From Pararge aegeria (taxonomy: Eukaryota > Arthropoda > Insecta > Lepidoptera > Nymphalidae), in assembly GCF_905163445.1 (NCBI RefSeq), contig NC_053201.1:506001-570000 (forward strand): a stretch of 64,000 nucleotides of DNA, given 5' to 3'. Positions 1-11,650 of this stretch are shown here, piece by piece. The first letter of the stretch is position 1. Every line of letters begins with the position of its first letter. A program made the translations under genes and the position numbers. Below the pieces are notes generated by a model. The model was not told the DNA's origin. It did not search any database and worked only from the letters and a program-made list of their open reading frames with translations.

Positions 1-484
1 CACCCAGAGGTTATTCCCATAAATCAGGTATTTAAGTCATCTAAGCCATTTTTACCAATTCCCTGGCACCTGAGGGGTTCAACATCTGCCACAGCTTTCG
101 CGCTCTAGCTACCGCTAGGTTACATGTGGCAAATTCTCTGGAAAACAGATAAATATCGAAGAAACTAACCGCTAATATCTTAGGCTGAGAGATTACATTC
201 AAATGCTACAGAAATCTTCAGTAACTCTCTATTAAGCAACGAGTGTGCACCTGTCTTAATAGTGTTTTGAGCATTCTGTTTCGATTGATCGCTGTAATTA
301 AATTTTTCTCCTTGTGCATGGTTAAACGGTCTCGTTAACGACGGAGATGCAGCGAGATTTGTCGGAGTGAAAGCATCATAATTTAACTTGTCGACACGTA
401 CGAAATATTTAAACGATGAATTCTCATCAAAACCGCCAACGTCCACTTCTGGATTTAGGTGTATTAAAAGGAATTCTAAATTCC

Positions 485-760
485 ATGGTCTTGCGCCGCT
501 TGCGTCCAGCGACTGTCTGCGACTCTTTGCGATTCGTTTGCCCTAGAAGGCTTCAGTCGGGAATTTACCAACGCTGTGTTTACCGATGCACGTTGGGACC
601 CAAACTTCCATCGGCTCTGAGCTATGGCCGGCCGTTACCAGTCGCTTCTGCTTCACTACTCGTTGATCTTTGTCGGTAGATCACACAGAGATACTCCGAA
701 TTTAGCTCACTCCATTGCCCGCTGAGATAATCTGAGCCTTTTTATGAGACCCATAGTTGT
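485..760 (-). mobile_element. RTE-like LINE 3' fragment (diverged)
   Basis: Read on the minus strand this matches the segment seen better preserved at 43276-43715 and 56914-57306: AGGCTCAGA, GCGGGCAATGGAG, the heavily changed 'LKWQWAG' region, then TCGCAGAC. It is the C-terminal end of an RTE-like reverse transcriptase, too mutated to be coding. Confidence 0.6.
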
Positions 761-1740
761 AATCCATTTTTAGGAGCTAAATTACGTTTTCTAAATAACT
801 TCAGCTTATCAATGTTTCGCTGCGTTATGCATACTTCTCTCTCATAGGAAAGAGAGGTTTGCAAGTTTTACCCGCCAGTTGCTTTTTAATTGCGAAATTC
901 TTTGCAATCTCAACATATTTTGCCGCGCACAAAACCAGCGTAAATCGAACCCTAGCCGTCATGATTCGTAATCAAACATAGTTAATATTAAAAAAAATAT
1001 ATGTTATAAATATGCCGTGTCAATAAATCGGTTCCAATGGATTAAAGTCTCGCAAAAAAATGCCGCCAGAAGGCCTGGAAAGCATATAATTATGATATTG
1101 ACATTGCTTTCGTCGTAAACCCTTTTTTTGAATTAATTGACGGTAGGTATAGAGAAGAAGAAGAAGAAGCCAAGATATAAGTCAAATCGCAAAAATTGCA
1201 GTCATCCCAAAGTTTATTACAGTCAAAGTTCCTAAATAAAACCTAAACCTCTTAAATGCAAGTCACTTTAAATTTAATATTTTACTTTTAAATGTTTATA
1301 CATGAGGATATCGCTGGTAATGGTTTTATAAAATATTGGTGGTATATAATAAGCCCATGTTCATCAGATGTAGAAACAAAAAATTGGGAAAAGTTTTGCT
1401 GAAGCCTAAAAAATCCAATCCGTCGCCGGTTTAAAAGATAGATTAGCAATAGTGAACACACAATGACAACAGCGATGAAGCGATTACCACACAATACACA
1501 AACTAAACATTTTTGACACGTTATTAATAAAGTGGCCATGTGCGGAGGCGTGTCGAACGCACCGTCGCTACCACCGCGGCGATATTAACTACAACTGTGG
1601 TCACATTACCATCACAATGCCCGCGTGTGCACGCGGCAGATGGTGCCCCAAGAATATGTTGCTAATCACTGTTTTATTGGTGATCGATTGGTTTTGTAAA
1701 TAAACGAAAAAAATAATTGCAGCTTAATAAAGCGGGGATG
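761..1740. other. No recognised gene
   Basis: AT-rich intronic sequence with a short GAA run near 1157-1169. Positions 1560-1660 are GC-richer and contain an imperfect palindrome CCGCGTGTGCACGCGG (1621-1636) and a runt-like TGTGGT (1606-1611). No coding signal was seen. Confidence 0.4.
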
Positions 1741-2040
1741 AAGTCTAGTAATGTTTCAACCTCCATTTCAAACTCGGTCCGAGTTTGATCCCCGGCACGC
1801 GCCTGGAACTTTTCGGAGCTATGTGCGTTTTTAATTCAAGCAATAAAATATCCTTTGCTGTAACGATGAAGGAAAGCATCGTTAGGAAATCTGTATGCCT
1901 GAGAGTTTTCCATAATGTTCTCAAGGGCGTGTGAAGTCCACCAATCTGCACTTGGCCAGCGTGGTGGGCTACGGCCTAAACCCTACTCAGGAAGACCCGT
2001 GTCCTGTAGTATGCCGGTATTGGGTTAATGATGATATATA
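1741..2040 (+). mobile_element. SINE family B, full-length-like but diverged
   Basis: A tRNA-like head with a B-box-like GAGTTTGATCCCC is followed by the family body: GTTAGGAAATCTGTATGCCTGAG, CATAATGTTCTCAAGG, CCAGCGTGGTGGGCTACGG and an ATGATG-type tail. Body and tail match at least ten other copies in the window. Confidence 0.75.
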
Positions 2041-2192
2041 AAATGTACCACATTGGTCAAGAAGTCAGTATGTTCGACTACGGATCGGTACCGGGTTAGA
2101 GTCTCTTCACACGGAATCTCGTTTTTCCCGATAATATTTTGGTGTCTTGCTAGTGTTAGTTCCTATTTTTTTGTCAAGAAATTAAAGTTACT

Positions 2193-2500
2193 CATCAGCC
2201 TCATCATCATATAAACCATTTACTATAAACCACTAAAGGTGACGGGTTTCCTCCCACAGTGAGAAGGGTCGTAGTCCAACACGCTGGCCTAGTGCGGATT
2301 GGTGGACTCCACCTTTGAGAGCATTATGTAGAACTCTCCTGCATGCGGGTTTTCTCACGATGTTTTGCTTCACCGTTGAAGCAAATTATATTTTAATTAC
2401 TCAAAAACACATAACTTAAAGAAAGAAGAAAAAGAAAAGTTAGAGTTGCGTGCTAGGATTCGAGCATGGCCCCCCGAAAGCAAAGTCGAGCTTCTACCCA
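2193..2500 (-). mobile_element. SINE family B, reverse orientation
   Basis: On the minus strand it reads head-like GTAGAAGCTCGACTTTGC with a B-box-like CGAATCC, then AACGGTGAAGC, CGTGAGAAAACCCGCATGC, CACTAGGCCAGCGTG and TGATGATGAGGC at the tail. Its central region carries one arm of the 26-bp inverted repeat at 2408-2526. Confidence 0.75.
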
Positions 2501-2526
2501 TTTTTCTTCTTTCTTTAAGTTATGTG
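2408..2526. repeat. Perfect 26-bp inverted repeat, 67-base spacer
   Basis: The left arm 2408-2433 begins CACATAACTTAAAG and the right arm 2501-2526 is its exact reverse complement, ending CTTTAAGTTATGTG. The left arm lies in the body of SINE B and the right arm directly abuts a degraded hAT-type MITE. Confidence 0.85.
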
Positions 2527-2660
2527 CTATCACCGCTTAAGGATACGCATTTTACGACTTTAATAAAAAGTCTTTTACATATAAGTATTTTATAAGTCGT
2601 ACCGGAGATTTTTTTTCTACTTTATATCATCTGCCCGCTTTGTGCGTACCGAGTATAACC
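2527..2660. mobile_element. Degraded hAT-type MITE fragment
   Basis: GCTTAAGGATACGCATT, AAGTATTTTATAAGTCGTAC, GGAGATTTT and TTTATATCATCTGC line up in order with the middle and right side of the complete MITE at 44827-45031. The left terminal inverted repeat is missing. Confidence 0.6.
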
Positions 2661-2954
2661 GCTCCTGATTCCAAAAACAGGCTACAGTGTTACATAGTGG
2701 TTCCGTGTAGTTAAAAGTCTACGAATCTTTAAATAAGTAAAATCTTATATTATTTATATATAATATTTAACCACGTTATTCAATTCATTCGTTCTTCAAT
2801 TGAACGTAGCGTCTGAGAAGCTTTGTGGTTTTTAGGGTTGCCATTCTTTACGTAATATCCATTCCAATTACTATTGTTGTATTTTTCGTCTTTATCTAAT
2901 CGTTTGCCCCCGTTCTTCGTCCGCCTTAAAAATTTGCCTATTTTACTCTCCGTG

Positions 2955-3285
2955 AGCGGTGATAGCGCATCGGGTAGGAGATTGACTTCACATTTGGATG
3001 GCTGAGTTCGAATCCCTGCTCACGCTTTACGCTTTCGAAACTCTAGCTTTTCTAACCTATGTGCCAATTAAAATATAACTTGCTCCAACGGTGAAGAAAA
3101 ACATCGCGAAGAAACCTGCATGTCTGAGAGCTTTCCATAATTTTCTCAAAGGCGTGTCAAGTCCACGAATCCACAAGTCCACCAATCCGCACTGTGCCAG
3201 CGTGGTGGACAACAGAATTAACCGTTTTTCATTGTGGAAAGAGATCCGTGCTTTGTAGTTGGCCGGTAATGAGTCGGTTCGATTC
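2955..3285 (+). mobile_element. SINE family B with internal duplication
   Basis: The tRNA-like head (GCGGTGATAGCGCATCGGG with B-box GAGTTCGAATCC) is well preserved. The body follows with AACCTGCATGTCTGAGAGC and CCAGCGTGGTGGAC. A short tandem repeat (AGTCCACGAATCCACA then AGTCCACCAATCCGCA, 3160-3191) is not seen in other copies. Confidence 0.8.
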
Positions 3286-3754
3286 TGACTCTCCGTGATT
3301 TCAACTAACTCTAAGCCAATAATCAAGTGTCGGTTGGTTGCTTAGTTAAGGCGTAAAGTAAGGACAAATAAACACACACTTTCGCATTTATAATATAAGT
3401 ATGGATTACCCCCCACGAATTGATAGATTACATTGTATGAATGGATGTTCTATTCTATTTATATCATAAAATATGTATTTTAATCAAATGTATACAAAAA
3501 CGTTAATAAATGTATGATCGTTGAAAGCTGATTTTAAGTTATGTTAACGCTTGTTTCAGTGCTATTGTAAAATAAATTATACCCTAAATGCTTTCGTTTG
3601 ACATAGGTTTTTACACTATCCAGGTCAGCATTGGAAAATGGTTGATACATTAATTTTGCTCTTACCTTTCACCCGGTAAGTCATAAGAACTACAAAGCCT
3701 TGCAACTCCATAATTTATTGGATAGAAACAAACGTTAATTGTCTATAGTAAATA

Positions 3755-4060
3755 TCATAGTTCCCCTTGGTACAGCGGTGCGCTGCGGTTTTAAATGGGA
3801 GGTCCCAGGTTCTATCATTGGCAGGGGCAATTTGGGTATTTAAAGTTTCTGAATTTTATCAGGTGTGGTCTGGAGGGAGGCTTTGGCCCTACCGATAATG
3901 ACGTGCCGACAAGCGATTTAGCGTTCCGGTACGATGGCGCATAGCAAACGATTAGGTGAATGGGTTTATAATAACTGCCACACCGCAACACGTTAGCCCG
4001 TTGTCAAATTAGACTGCATCATTACTAAGTCGAGATTTCAGTCAAATACTGACTTGTAGA
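3755..4060 (+). mobile_element. SINE family C
   Basis: The tRNA-like head has a B-box-like AGGTTCTATCATTGG. It is followed by GGCAATTTGGGTATT, GCTTTGGCCCTACCGA, GACGTGCCGACAAGCGATT, CGTTCCGGTACGATGGCGC and ACTGCATCATTACTAAG. The same blocks in the same order occur at 33272 and 43968. Confidence 0.75.
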
Positions 4061-4849
4061 GAATTTAAAAGAAAAAATTTCTCTCGCATACTGAAGCTTG
4101 CTGACTTTATAACGTAGAATTGTAAACAAATCAAAAATATCACACAGATTTTTCTGGCTGTCGCGGTGCATAGAAAGAAGGATGTCAAAGTCCTCGCGAC
4201 AGCCCTGTGTTTACCAAGGCTGGGGCGGGCGGGAAGGCGTCGCCATAAAAATGCAAATGGCGGTGTCGACGAGGGATTCCTCTCTTGTATCAATCACGCG
4301 CCTCTCCTCTGCTTATTATTGCGGGATTTGTTGCCGGATTCCTCGTTTATTGTTTTTGAGTGGGATCTCCTTGGACTTATGTGGATTTGGCTTTATTTTT
4401 TTGCGAGTGGCAACTTATGTTTTGTTGTTGGAGTATGGTATACCTAAGTATAAGTTGCATTACTTGGTATAAATGACTGAATACACAAATAAGTTAATGA
4501 ATTAGTCAATGAGCGAGTAATTGAATAAGAGAATAGATAAGTAAATAATTGAGCGACTGCACGAGTGAATGAATAAATGAATAATAAATAGGTTGTAATT
4601 TTTATAAACAACTAACTTTCCGGATAACATTTCTATCCTTTTGTATATCTTGTTTTGTTTGTATATTCCCTTTATTATAATTTATTTAGTTAATTTAATT
4701 TAAGTAAAAAGTAAAAAGTAAAAGTAAGTATTTAAATTTAAATGGAAGAGCTGAGTCTTCTGACACAGAACTTTTTCTTAAAAGAAGACTTATAGATACC
4801 ACTTTGTTTCCTACCGAAATAAACTTTTTTTTTTTTAATTATTTGATGA
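4061..4849. other. No recognised gene; degenerate GAAT/GAGT repeats
   Basis: Positions 4480-4590 are a degenerate tetramer-like array (AATGAATTAG, GAGCGAGTAATTGAATAAG, TGAATGAATAAATGAATAA). The open frames over 4166-4472 lack homologous features I recognise and overlap each other, so I do not call them. Confidence 0.4.
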
Positions 4850-4925
4850 ATGAATATACTTTTATTGTACATCACAAAAAGTGCATAAAACAGAAAAGCA
4901 AGAACCAGAGCATATAATTTGGCGG
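4850..4925 (-). mobile_element. LINE 3' tail fragment
   Basis: TGAATGAATATACTTTTATTGTAC...TTTGGCGGCCTTA matches the reverse strand of other LINE tails at 14940 and 7890 (GATAAGGCCGCC... AATAAA). It abuts the jockey-like element that follows. Confidence 0.5.
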
Positions 4926-6005
4926 CCTTATGGTACGTGGGATATATAATGCATTACTATTCTGTACGAGCTTATCGTTATAATGTAGTGGTACAGTGGT
5001 TTGAAGCTAATAATTTTGTTCTTAACGGAAAAAAAACCAAGTGTATAAAATTCACTTTACCTAATGTTAAACACGTGAAAACCACTGTACTACTTAATAA
5101 TGAGGAACTGAAACTGGAGCATACGACAGTTTTTCTAGGAATAACGTTAGATTCTAAACTTCAATGGGGCCCTCATGTAAATAATTTATCGAACAGGCTT
5201 AGTTCTGCTGCCTATGCGGTAAAGAAGATACGCCATATGTCCGACGTAGAAACTGCTAGACTGGTATATTTTAGTTACTTTCACAGCATTATGTCATATG
5301 GAATTTTACTTTGGGGTAATGCTGCTGATATTAGCACTATTTTCGTGCTGCAGAAGAGGGCTGTTCGTTCTATCTACAAAATGGGTCCGAGAGAGTAATT
5401 GAGAGATAAATTTAAAGATTTTAAAATAATGACAGTGTATAGTCAGTACATATTTGAAAATTTAATGTACGTCCATAAAAACATTTCTAAATTTAAGAAA
5501 AAATGTGACTGCAATAATTTAAACATTAGAAGTAAGAATAAACTTACAGTGCAATATACTAGGTTACATAAAATTCATAATTCGTTTAAAGGAAATTGCA
5601 TACAATTTTACAATAAACTACCAATTGACATCTTGGAGATGTCTCTTAAAAAGTTCATCGTTTGTATTAAACGTAAGCTTATAGAAAAGTCCTATTATAG
5701 TATAAAGGACTACGTTAACGATAAAAAAGCTTGGGTGTAAATTATTGCTCTAACCAGGTTGCTCTTCTAATAATTTAAAATGACATTGTGAGATGGCGAT
5801 AACAAAAAAAAAAAAAAAAAACACCCGGCTAAGTTTGTTGTGGGCTTCTTCTTAGACCGGGACGCGTTTGGAACCCTCGTAGCTTTAGTTTTAAGTTTAC
5901 GAATGTGGTTATCGCCATCATCTCACTACCGTGTAATTCTTATGTACGCATCAAAAGTGCCACCTGTGGGCCTACTTGAATAAAGATATTTTTGACTTTG
6001 ACTTA
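4926..6005 (+). mobile_element. Jockey-like LINE, 5'-truncated, with reverse transcriptase C-terminus and 3' UTR
   Basis: Two in-frame open stretches encode a jockey-type reverse transcriptase C-terminal half: WFEANNFVLNGKKTKCIKF, FLGITLDSKLQWGPHV, YGILLWGNA, LQKRAVRSIYKM, later SQYIFENLMYVHKNISKF and FYNKLPIDI, ending YVNDKKAWV at 5740. The catalytic YADD region is absent because of 5' truncation. The frame is cut by a single TAA at 5396-5398, where the flanking sense suggests a former serine codon. The 3' UTR runs through GCTAAGTTTGTTGTGGGC and an A-run to GAATAAAGATATTTTTGACTTTGAC. It is not an active copy. Confidence 0.9.
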
Positions 6006-7080
6006 ACAAAGTCGAAGTCAAAACATTCATTATTCCAATAAAACTATAGAAGTAACTTTTGATGCGTAGATAAATATAATAAGTCTTTCTTTTGTAGTGA
6101 GATGTTAAAGATAACTTAAAACTAAATAAAATAAAATAAAACTTAAAACTACTTAAGTAAAAAAATAGTTTTGAGTGTTAATTAAATTGCTCCAAATCAA
6201 TCCAATCCAATCCAAAGGCCACAACAAACTAAAACCAAAAAGAATCTAAGTGACTAAAGTCTTCTAGAAAGCGTTATCTTATTATTTTGTTAAATGCCTT
6301 TTCTTAGTGCCAAACAGCACAATATATTTGCCAGAGTTGGATACGCCTTTAGCCTCTGTTTTGAGTAACTTGTCATCTTCATATAAAAATTTCGGTACCT
6401 ATTTATCTTCTAAAAATTAAGCTTTTATTATGATGACGCCTGATTGGCAACCAGTGGCATTAATCTATTCTAAGATTACTTAAAAAAAATTAAAATAACT
6501 TTTTTGATTACCCATTAACTAAAAATGCGTTATAAAAATTTAAATCGATAAAAATAAGCTTAAATATAATGTCCCACGCGCATCACAATCGTCGGACACT
6601 GGGACAATTTAACGGTAGATTTAATAAGCGGCCCGACTCGACTCAACTCGATACAATCGAATGCTAAGTCGATTAAAGATCGATTTAATAAAGCGAAGCA
6701 GGAAATGTCACTCGGTCGCTGACAGAGTTAATTAAATTATGTCTTTTGATATGTATTGATGTCTCTCTGTGAGGATTATGGAGATTCGGTACAGTAGTGG
6801 GTTTGGTGTTCGGCCATAGAAATCTTAAAAACAGTGTCTCCATACTTCTATAGATTCTGTACTCCAAACCGAAATAAAACCGGTACACACGTAGTTTGTG
6901 AACCTCTTAATGTCCTTGTTTCTGTTTGTTTAAAAAAATACCGAAATCGTATGTTTCTTAAAACTAAAATCTATCATACAGAACACCGAAATTTTTCAGA
7001 AATATTTTTTTATTTTTCATTATTTAAAAAATATTGTTCAATTGTAAAAATGCGTAATCATAGAAGATATTTTTCAATAG
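6006..7080. other. No recognised gene
   Basis: AT-rich intronic sequence with a short imperfect repeat AATCAATCCAATCCAATCC near 6196-6214 and many TCGAT-containing words at 6640-6690. No repeat family or coding signal was recognised. Confidence 0.35.
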
Positions 7081-7330
7081 GTATATACGAGTATGTTACC
7101 GACTTCTTCTCGGCTACATCTGCCTTTCTGACCGGTGGTATTAAACTGACACTGTGAAACTGTGTGGCAGAATGTCTAATAGGGCAGTTCCGGTCTGAAT
7201 GGCGTGGTTTCCGGTTTCATTACAAGTAAATGAGGCTTAACGGGTACGCCTCAGGTTGATGGACGCACGTCAGTAGGGGTTTTTTGCATGTCCTATGAAG
7301 TGTTGTTCTGTTTATAGCCGACTGTATTCA
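7080..7330 (+). mobile_element. LINE-tail and dispersed-repeat fragments
   Basis: Positions 7100-7140 resemble the family K 3' UTR (GACTTCTTCTCGGCTACATCTGCC, ACCGGTGGTA). Positions 7180-7320 (GGCGTGGTTTCCGGT, ATGAGGCTTAACGGGTACGCCTCAGG) match 57485-57560. Both are remnants. Confidence 0.5.
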
Positions 7331-7889
7331 CTTATCGTCTAACGTTGGTCCATCAATTATTACTATAAAAAGGTTCTCACCAAATAAGGGTATGTTGAGG
7401 GAATCCCATGGAAACTCTTATGTGTCCTTGGCCTCTATCAAATAAAATCAAATTTGTTAAAAGAAATTATGCACGCTTAGATACGTACAATAATACGACG
7501 CTGATCTTCAACAGAGACCCGCACTTCTATCTAAATAAAAGATTTAAGATGAGAAAGTACATAAAATCATGTAGATTGTGCAAAATACGCAGCTTTCTGG
7601 CTATCAAGTTTTCGACCAATTGAACTAACCAGCCAAGAAAAATTTTAAACCATTGTATTAAAAATTTCTTTAAATATGTATCTTCATTAATATAGCTTTT
7701 CATAATATATATTAGTTTATTATTTTTATATTTATTTTATATATATATATATATATATATACATATTTTATTTTATGTTTTTATTTGTGTATATTTTGAT
7801 TATGTATTCGTATGTAGTTATTTGAATGTAGGTTTATAATAATTTTACACCACCTATTTGTTCTCTCTTGTTGTCTCTTAAACCTAAAG
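7331..7889. other. No recognised gene; short AT microsatellite
   Basis: AT-rich sequence with a (TA)n run at about 7738-7762. The open frame at 7408-7623 has no recognisable motif. Confidence 0.35.
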
Positions 7890-8015
7890 TTGCCTGGCAG
7901 AGATCGCTTTTAAGCGATAAGGCCGCCTTTTGTATTCTACTCCAGTTTTTGTGTTTCTCTCTATTCGTCCTTTATTTTCCTAACTGTGTAGTGGAGTACA
8001 AATAAAGAGTTTAAA
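7890..8015 (+). mobile_element. LINE 3' tail
   Basis: GTTGCCTGGCAGAGATCGC, AGCGATAAGGCCGCC, TTGTATTC and GGAGTACAAATAAAGAGTTTAAATAAA form the 3' UTR and tail of a LINE family. Related minus-strand tails are at 14940, 19545 and 41635. Confidence 0.6.
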
Positions 8016-8052
8016 TAAAAAAATAAACAAATCTTCTGCCCAAAGCCTAGAA

Positions 8053-8230
8053 GTCATCATCATCATCATCATATAAACACGGGCACGGGCCTCCCACGAT
8101 GAGAAGGGGTTAAGGCCGTAGTCCAACACGCTGGCCCAGTGCGGCTTGGTGGACTTCACACCTTTGAGAACATTATGGAGAACTCTCAGGTATGCAGGTT
8201 TCCTCACGATGTTTTTCCTACACCGTTAAG
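8053..8230 (-). mobile_element. SINE family B, 3' part
   Basis: The minus strand reads AACGGTGTAGG, CGTGAGGAAACCTGCATACC, TGAGAGTTCTCCATAATGTTCTCAAAGG, CACTGGGCCAGCGTGTTGGAC and a (ATG)n tail. The tRNA-like head is missing. Confidence 0.8.
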
Positions 8231-10189
8231 CATATACATATATAAACTTTGAAGTTAGTCACTATAACGTCGTGTTTGTAGGATGCCGCTTATCCTAAAC
8301 GACGCTTGTTATCCGAGATTACCTCGTACAAATAAAGCCATTGTTCCAAAGATGACGGCAGCGAAACGACGACACTCTAGTTTTACGCAAACAATTATTT
8401 ATTGCACCGAAAACAACCGAACACCCTATACATATCCCGACCAAGACAAGGACAACCAACTCTATTTATTTAATAATAGAGTTGTGAATCGTTTGACACA
8501 AGAAAACGTTTGCCCGAGCAAGATTAATAGGGCATAAAACGTAAGATAATACAATATACAAGAAGACACGTTGTTAACCGTCCTATTTGACGTCCACACT
8601 GAGACGAAGCACCCATCTCGCTCGCTCTCTAGAATGGTGTATCCATCTATCTTGCCCGCACAGTTTCAATTATCTGCCTAATCCCTCAATTACGCCGACA
8701 GATGTCGCCTGCGTCTTCGAGCTTATGTGCGACTTTAAAGTACCGTCCGCAAAAGCAATTACCGCTGATCGATGAGAACTGTTTGAGATGCCGAGCGAAT
8801 AAATTGAAAACGATATGATTTTATATCGAGCATTACTTCTCGATATGGATTGCTCGATAAATCTCGATGTTCTCGATATGAAAACGGGATACCTTTTACT
8901 TTAATTTATTGCAGTTAGTAGGTCCGATTGGCGCGTCTCGGTGATTTTAAGTTCCGTTTGCTAAGTTATGGACAAACTTATTTCTAGTTACGATTCGGGA
9001 AAGGCGCTTTCATTTGACAAATCATTTTGAAGTTTTAAGTTTTGACTTTCGACAATCATTTCTAGATGAATAGTCAATTTAAACATACTAGTGTGACTGT
9101 AAGCCAAAACATTGAGATATCTATGTATTTGCAAAACATACATGAGCTTTTTATTGAGCCATTTATGCTCGAAAATAATAATCAAATCCAAAATCCTTAG
9201 ATGGCGGATTGAGTTTATCCTTTTTCTACACTTCCCTGTAGATAAGGACAGCATTTCTGCCATCTGAAGATTTCGCATTAGATTGATTAATTATTATTAA
9301 CATCGAAAGCTAAATAATCTATATTGTTGTTAATTAGACCTACTTCCAAACATAATTAAGATTATACAACCAATGCTTATTTTTTTATCCAGTGCTTGCT
9401 TCAGGAGGAATAATAATTGGTAGTGTTAGAGAAAGTTTGGCGGATTTTCTTTATCTGCTGGGCACAGGCTATTCTCTCATAGGAGACGCGATTTTAGAGC
9501 ACTGCCTAAATAGGCTTTACAAGTTACAAGTTAGTGATAATAACCGGGACCGACTGCTGAACGTGTTATTACTTTGGTAGCACACGAATGATAATGTAGT
9601 ACGTACCAATTAAAAATAAATAAATAAATATTTTCAAATAGGTTCTAAGTAAAATAAAATATTAATTTATTGCTTTTCAGTAAGCATTGCAATTATATAG
9701 GAAGTAAAATTTTCTATCTTAATTTTTTTGAAATTGTAATAAATATTCGATCATTCAATCACTCATTCGCCACTTAAATTATTTGTGCTGAAACAATTTG
9801 TTTGCTGCCACTCCCAACCCTTAAGGGCCCGGCGGGGTTGAGTTAGCTAATAATTAATATTATAATGAATGTTGTAATAACGCCACCGCACCGCTCCATT
9901 TTGTCGCGTCGTAGCCTTTGAACAACCTTCTAATAATGTCTTATTTTAATTAATATTACTTGATTTGAGTTTTATTGTTTGCTTTATCTGCTATGAATTT
10001 TGAATAGAAGTATTAGCTTAAAATAGAAATGTAGTAAAGTGATTTAAAAATATGATAAAACGACTTCACACCTTCTGTTGCTCAATACCATGAAGTCATG
10101 TCATGTTACTACATTTTGTATTTGAATATCCACTTCCGGTCCGCTTTGTCAAATCTTTATTGCATTCAATAGCTCTTGAAGATGACTAT
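8231..10189. other. No recognised gene
   Basis: No repeat family was recognised. Positions 8820-8875 contain several copies of TCGATA or CTCGAT. Several open frames of 60-100 codons are present but show no known motif. Confidence 0.35.
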
Positions 10190-10560
10190 TTACCACACAC
10201 TACGACTCGAACGAATAGCTCAGGCGGGGCTGTCACGTGAGTCGGGGTATATTCTATAGAATAGTGAAAGTTTGTGCGGGAAAATTTGCACACAAACGCT
10301 AGAGCTATTACTAAAACCGGCTCATTTTCTTAAACCAATAAAAAAATACTCGACAACACAAAATACACGTTTAGAAAGCAATTAAATCAAGACATCGGCT
10401 TACCACCGCTCCGACACCGACAGCGCTCTCACGAGCCTCGAAGCCTTCAAAACGTCATTAGCCGCTAATGTCATTAATGCAATCGTCGGCCGCTACCGTG
10501 CCGTAATACGCCTATTATGACATTCATCGACGGGCGCAATGTGCACGCGCCTTAAGCAAT
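10190..10560. promoter_or_regulatory. GC-richer repeat-free island, candidate cis-regulatory element
   Basis: It contrasts with AT-rich flanks and has none of the repeat families. It includes an E-box CACGTG at 10234-10239 and a cluster of homeodomain-like TAAT cores (CATTAGCCGCTAATGTCATTAATG, about 10455-10478, broken here only for description). Being inside the HGTX intron makes an enhancer role possible. This is inference only. Confidence 0.3.
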
Positions 10561-11449
10561 TTAACTAAACTTAACACCAATGCAATTTCAACCTTAAGTG
10601 TTACTATTTATAGTCTATTTTAATTTAAAACAGGTTGGGATTTGGGTGGTTTTGATGTGGGCCACTACGAAATTATTTGTCGGCGCTAAGAGAAGGCGTT
10701 ATATAAAAATATTAAGTTGATAATCAATTTTCAAAGTAATTTCAACTTTACAATAAGTTTGGTTAAGATTTAATGTCGGTGTGTTTGATAAAATGCTGCT
10801 TAAGGTGAATTGTAACAATAACCAAAAATTTTAAATTTTATTACCTAATGTTAAAAAATATAGATACTAAAAAGTCCTATTTGGTATGAAATGAAACAAT
10901 GTTTTACACAATTTTAAGAAATAAGTATGTATAATTACGCGCCATAAATTAAAAAAAATACAATATTCTATTCTGAAAATAAAATATAATAAAACAAAAA
11001 CAAACCTTCTTGATCTTGACCTTTATATTATCTAACTCGACAAATGGCAATAACATAAATATTTTTCATCATACTTGCTCGTAACGTGGTCCTTATTGCA
11101 GCGATGTAATAATCCAAGATATTAGACCCACGTGTTTTATTTAAAATTTCCGTTCTTGTGCTTTATATATGATGACTAGATTCAGTTTAGTTTCTACCTC
11201 CCTGCAAGTTATATGTATGGAGATGGAGTATTTTTTATTTATCCGGGTCAAACAGATATGCAATTAAACTCCACGATTATAGAGATTATCTCTCTTACTA
11301 ATTATAAGACTCGTTATCTTTTTTTTTTATTACTAGAAAAATACAAAAATAAAAGGTATAAAACTCTTAAGAGTTTTACCGTTACACCCTGCGCGGTCGA
11401 CAATCATTGGTCGTGAATGCAACACGCTAAGTTCTAAAATTACATTTAG
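10561..11449. other. No recognised gene
   Basis: Very AT-rich intronic sequence. Nothing recognised. Confidence 0.35.
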
Positions 11450-11650
11450 AAGAAGAAGAACAAAAAGTCTTTATTGCACATACAATTAGAGTACATTTAG
11501 GTTTGCTAAACTAAACTCACTAATGATATATAAAATAATAGATTTCACCACCGTGAGATTGCAAGGTCAAAAGATAAGTAGTAGTGGAATACAAAAGAAT
11601 ATTTAACCTCACAAGTTGAGAGCGTTCGCCTTAACCGCAGATAATTATCA
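11450..11650 (-). mobile_element. Probable LINE 3' tail fragment
   Basis: AAAGTCTTTATTGCACATAC near 11465 resembles a minus-strand polyadenylation-tail start (AATAAAGACTTTTT), as in the other LINE tails here, followed by GAGATTGCAAGGTC. Family assignment is weak. Confidence 0.35.

Noticed and set aside
4166..4472. Two overlapping 93-96 codon frames
   Set aside because: They overlap in different frames, extend from a SINE-adjacent region into low complexity, and have no known motif.
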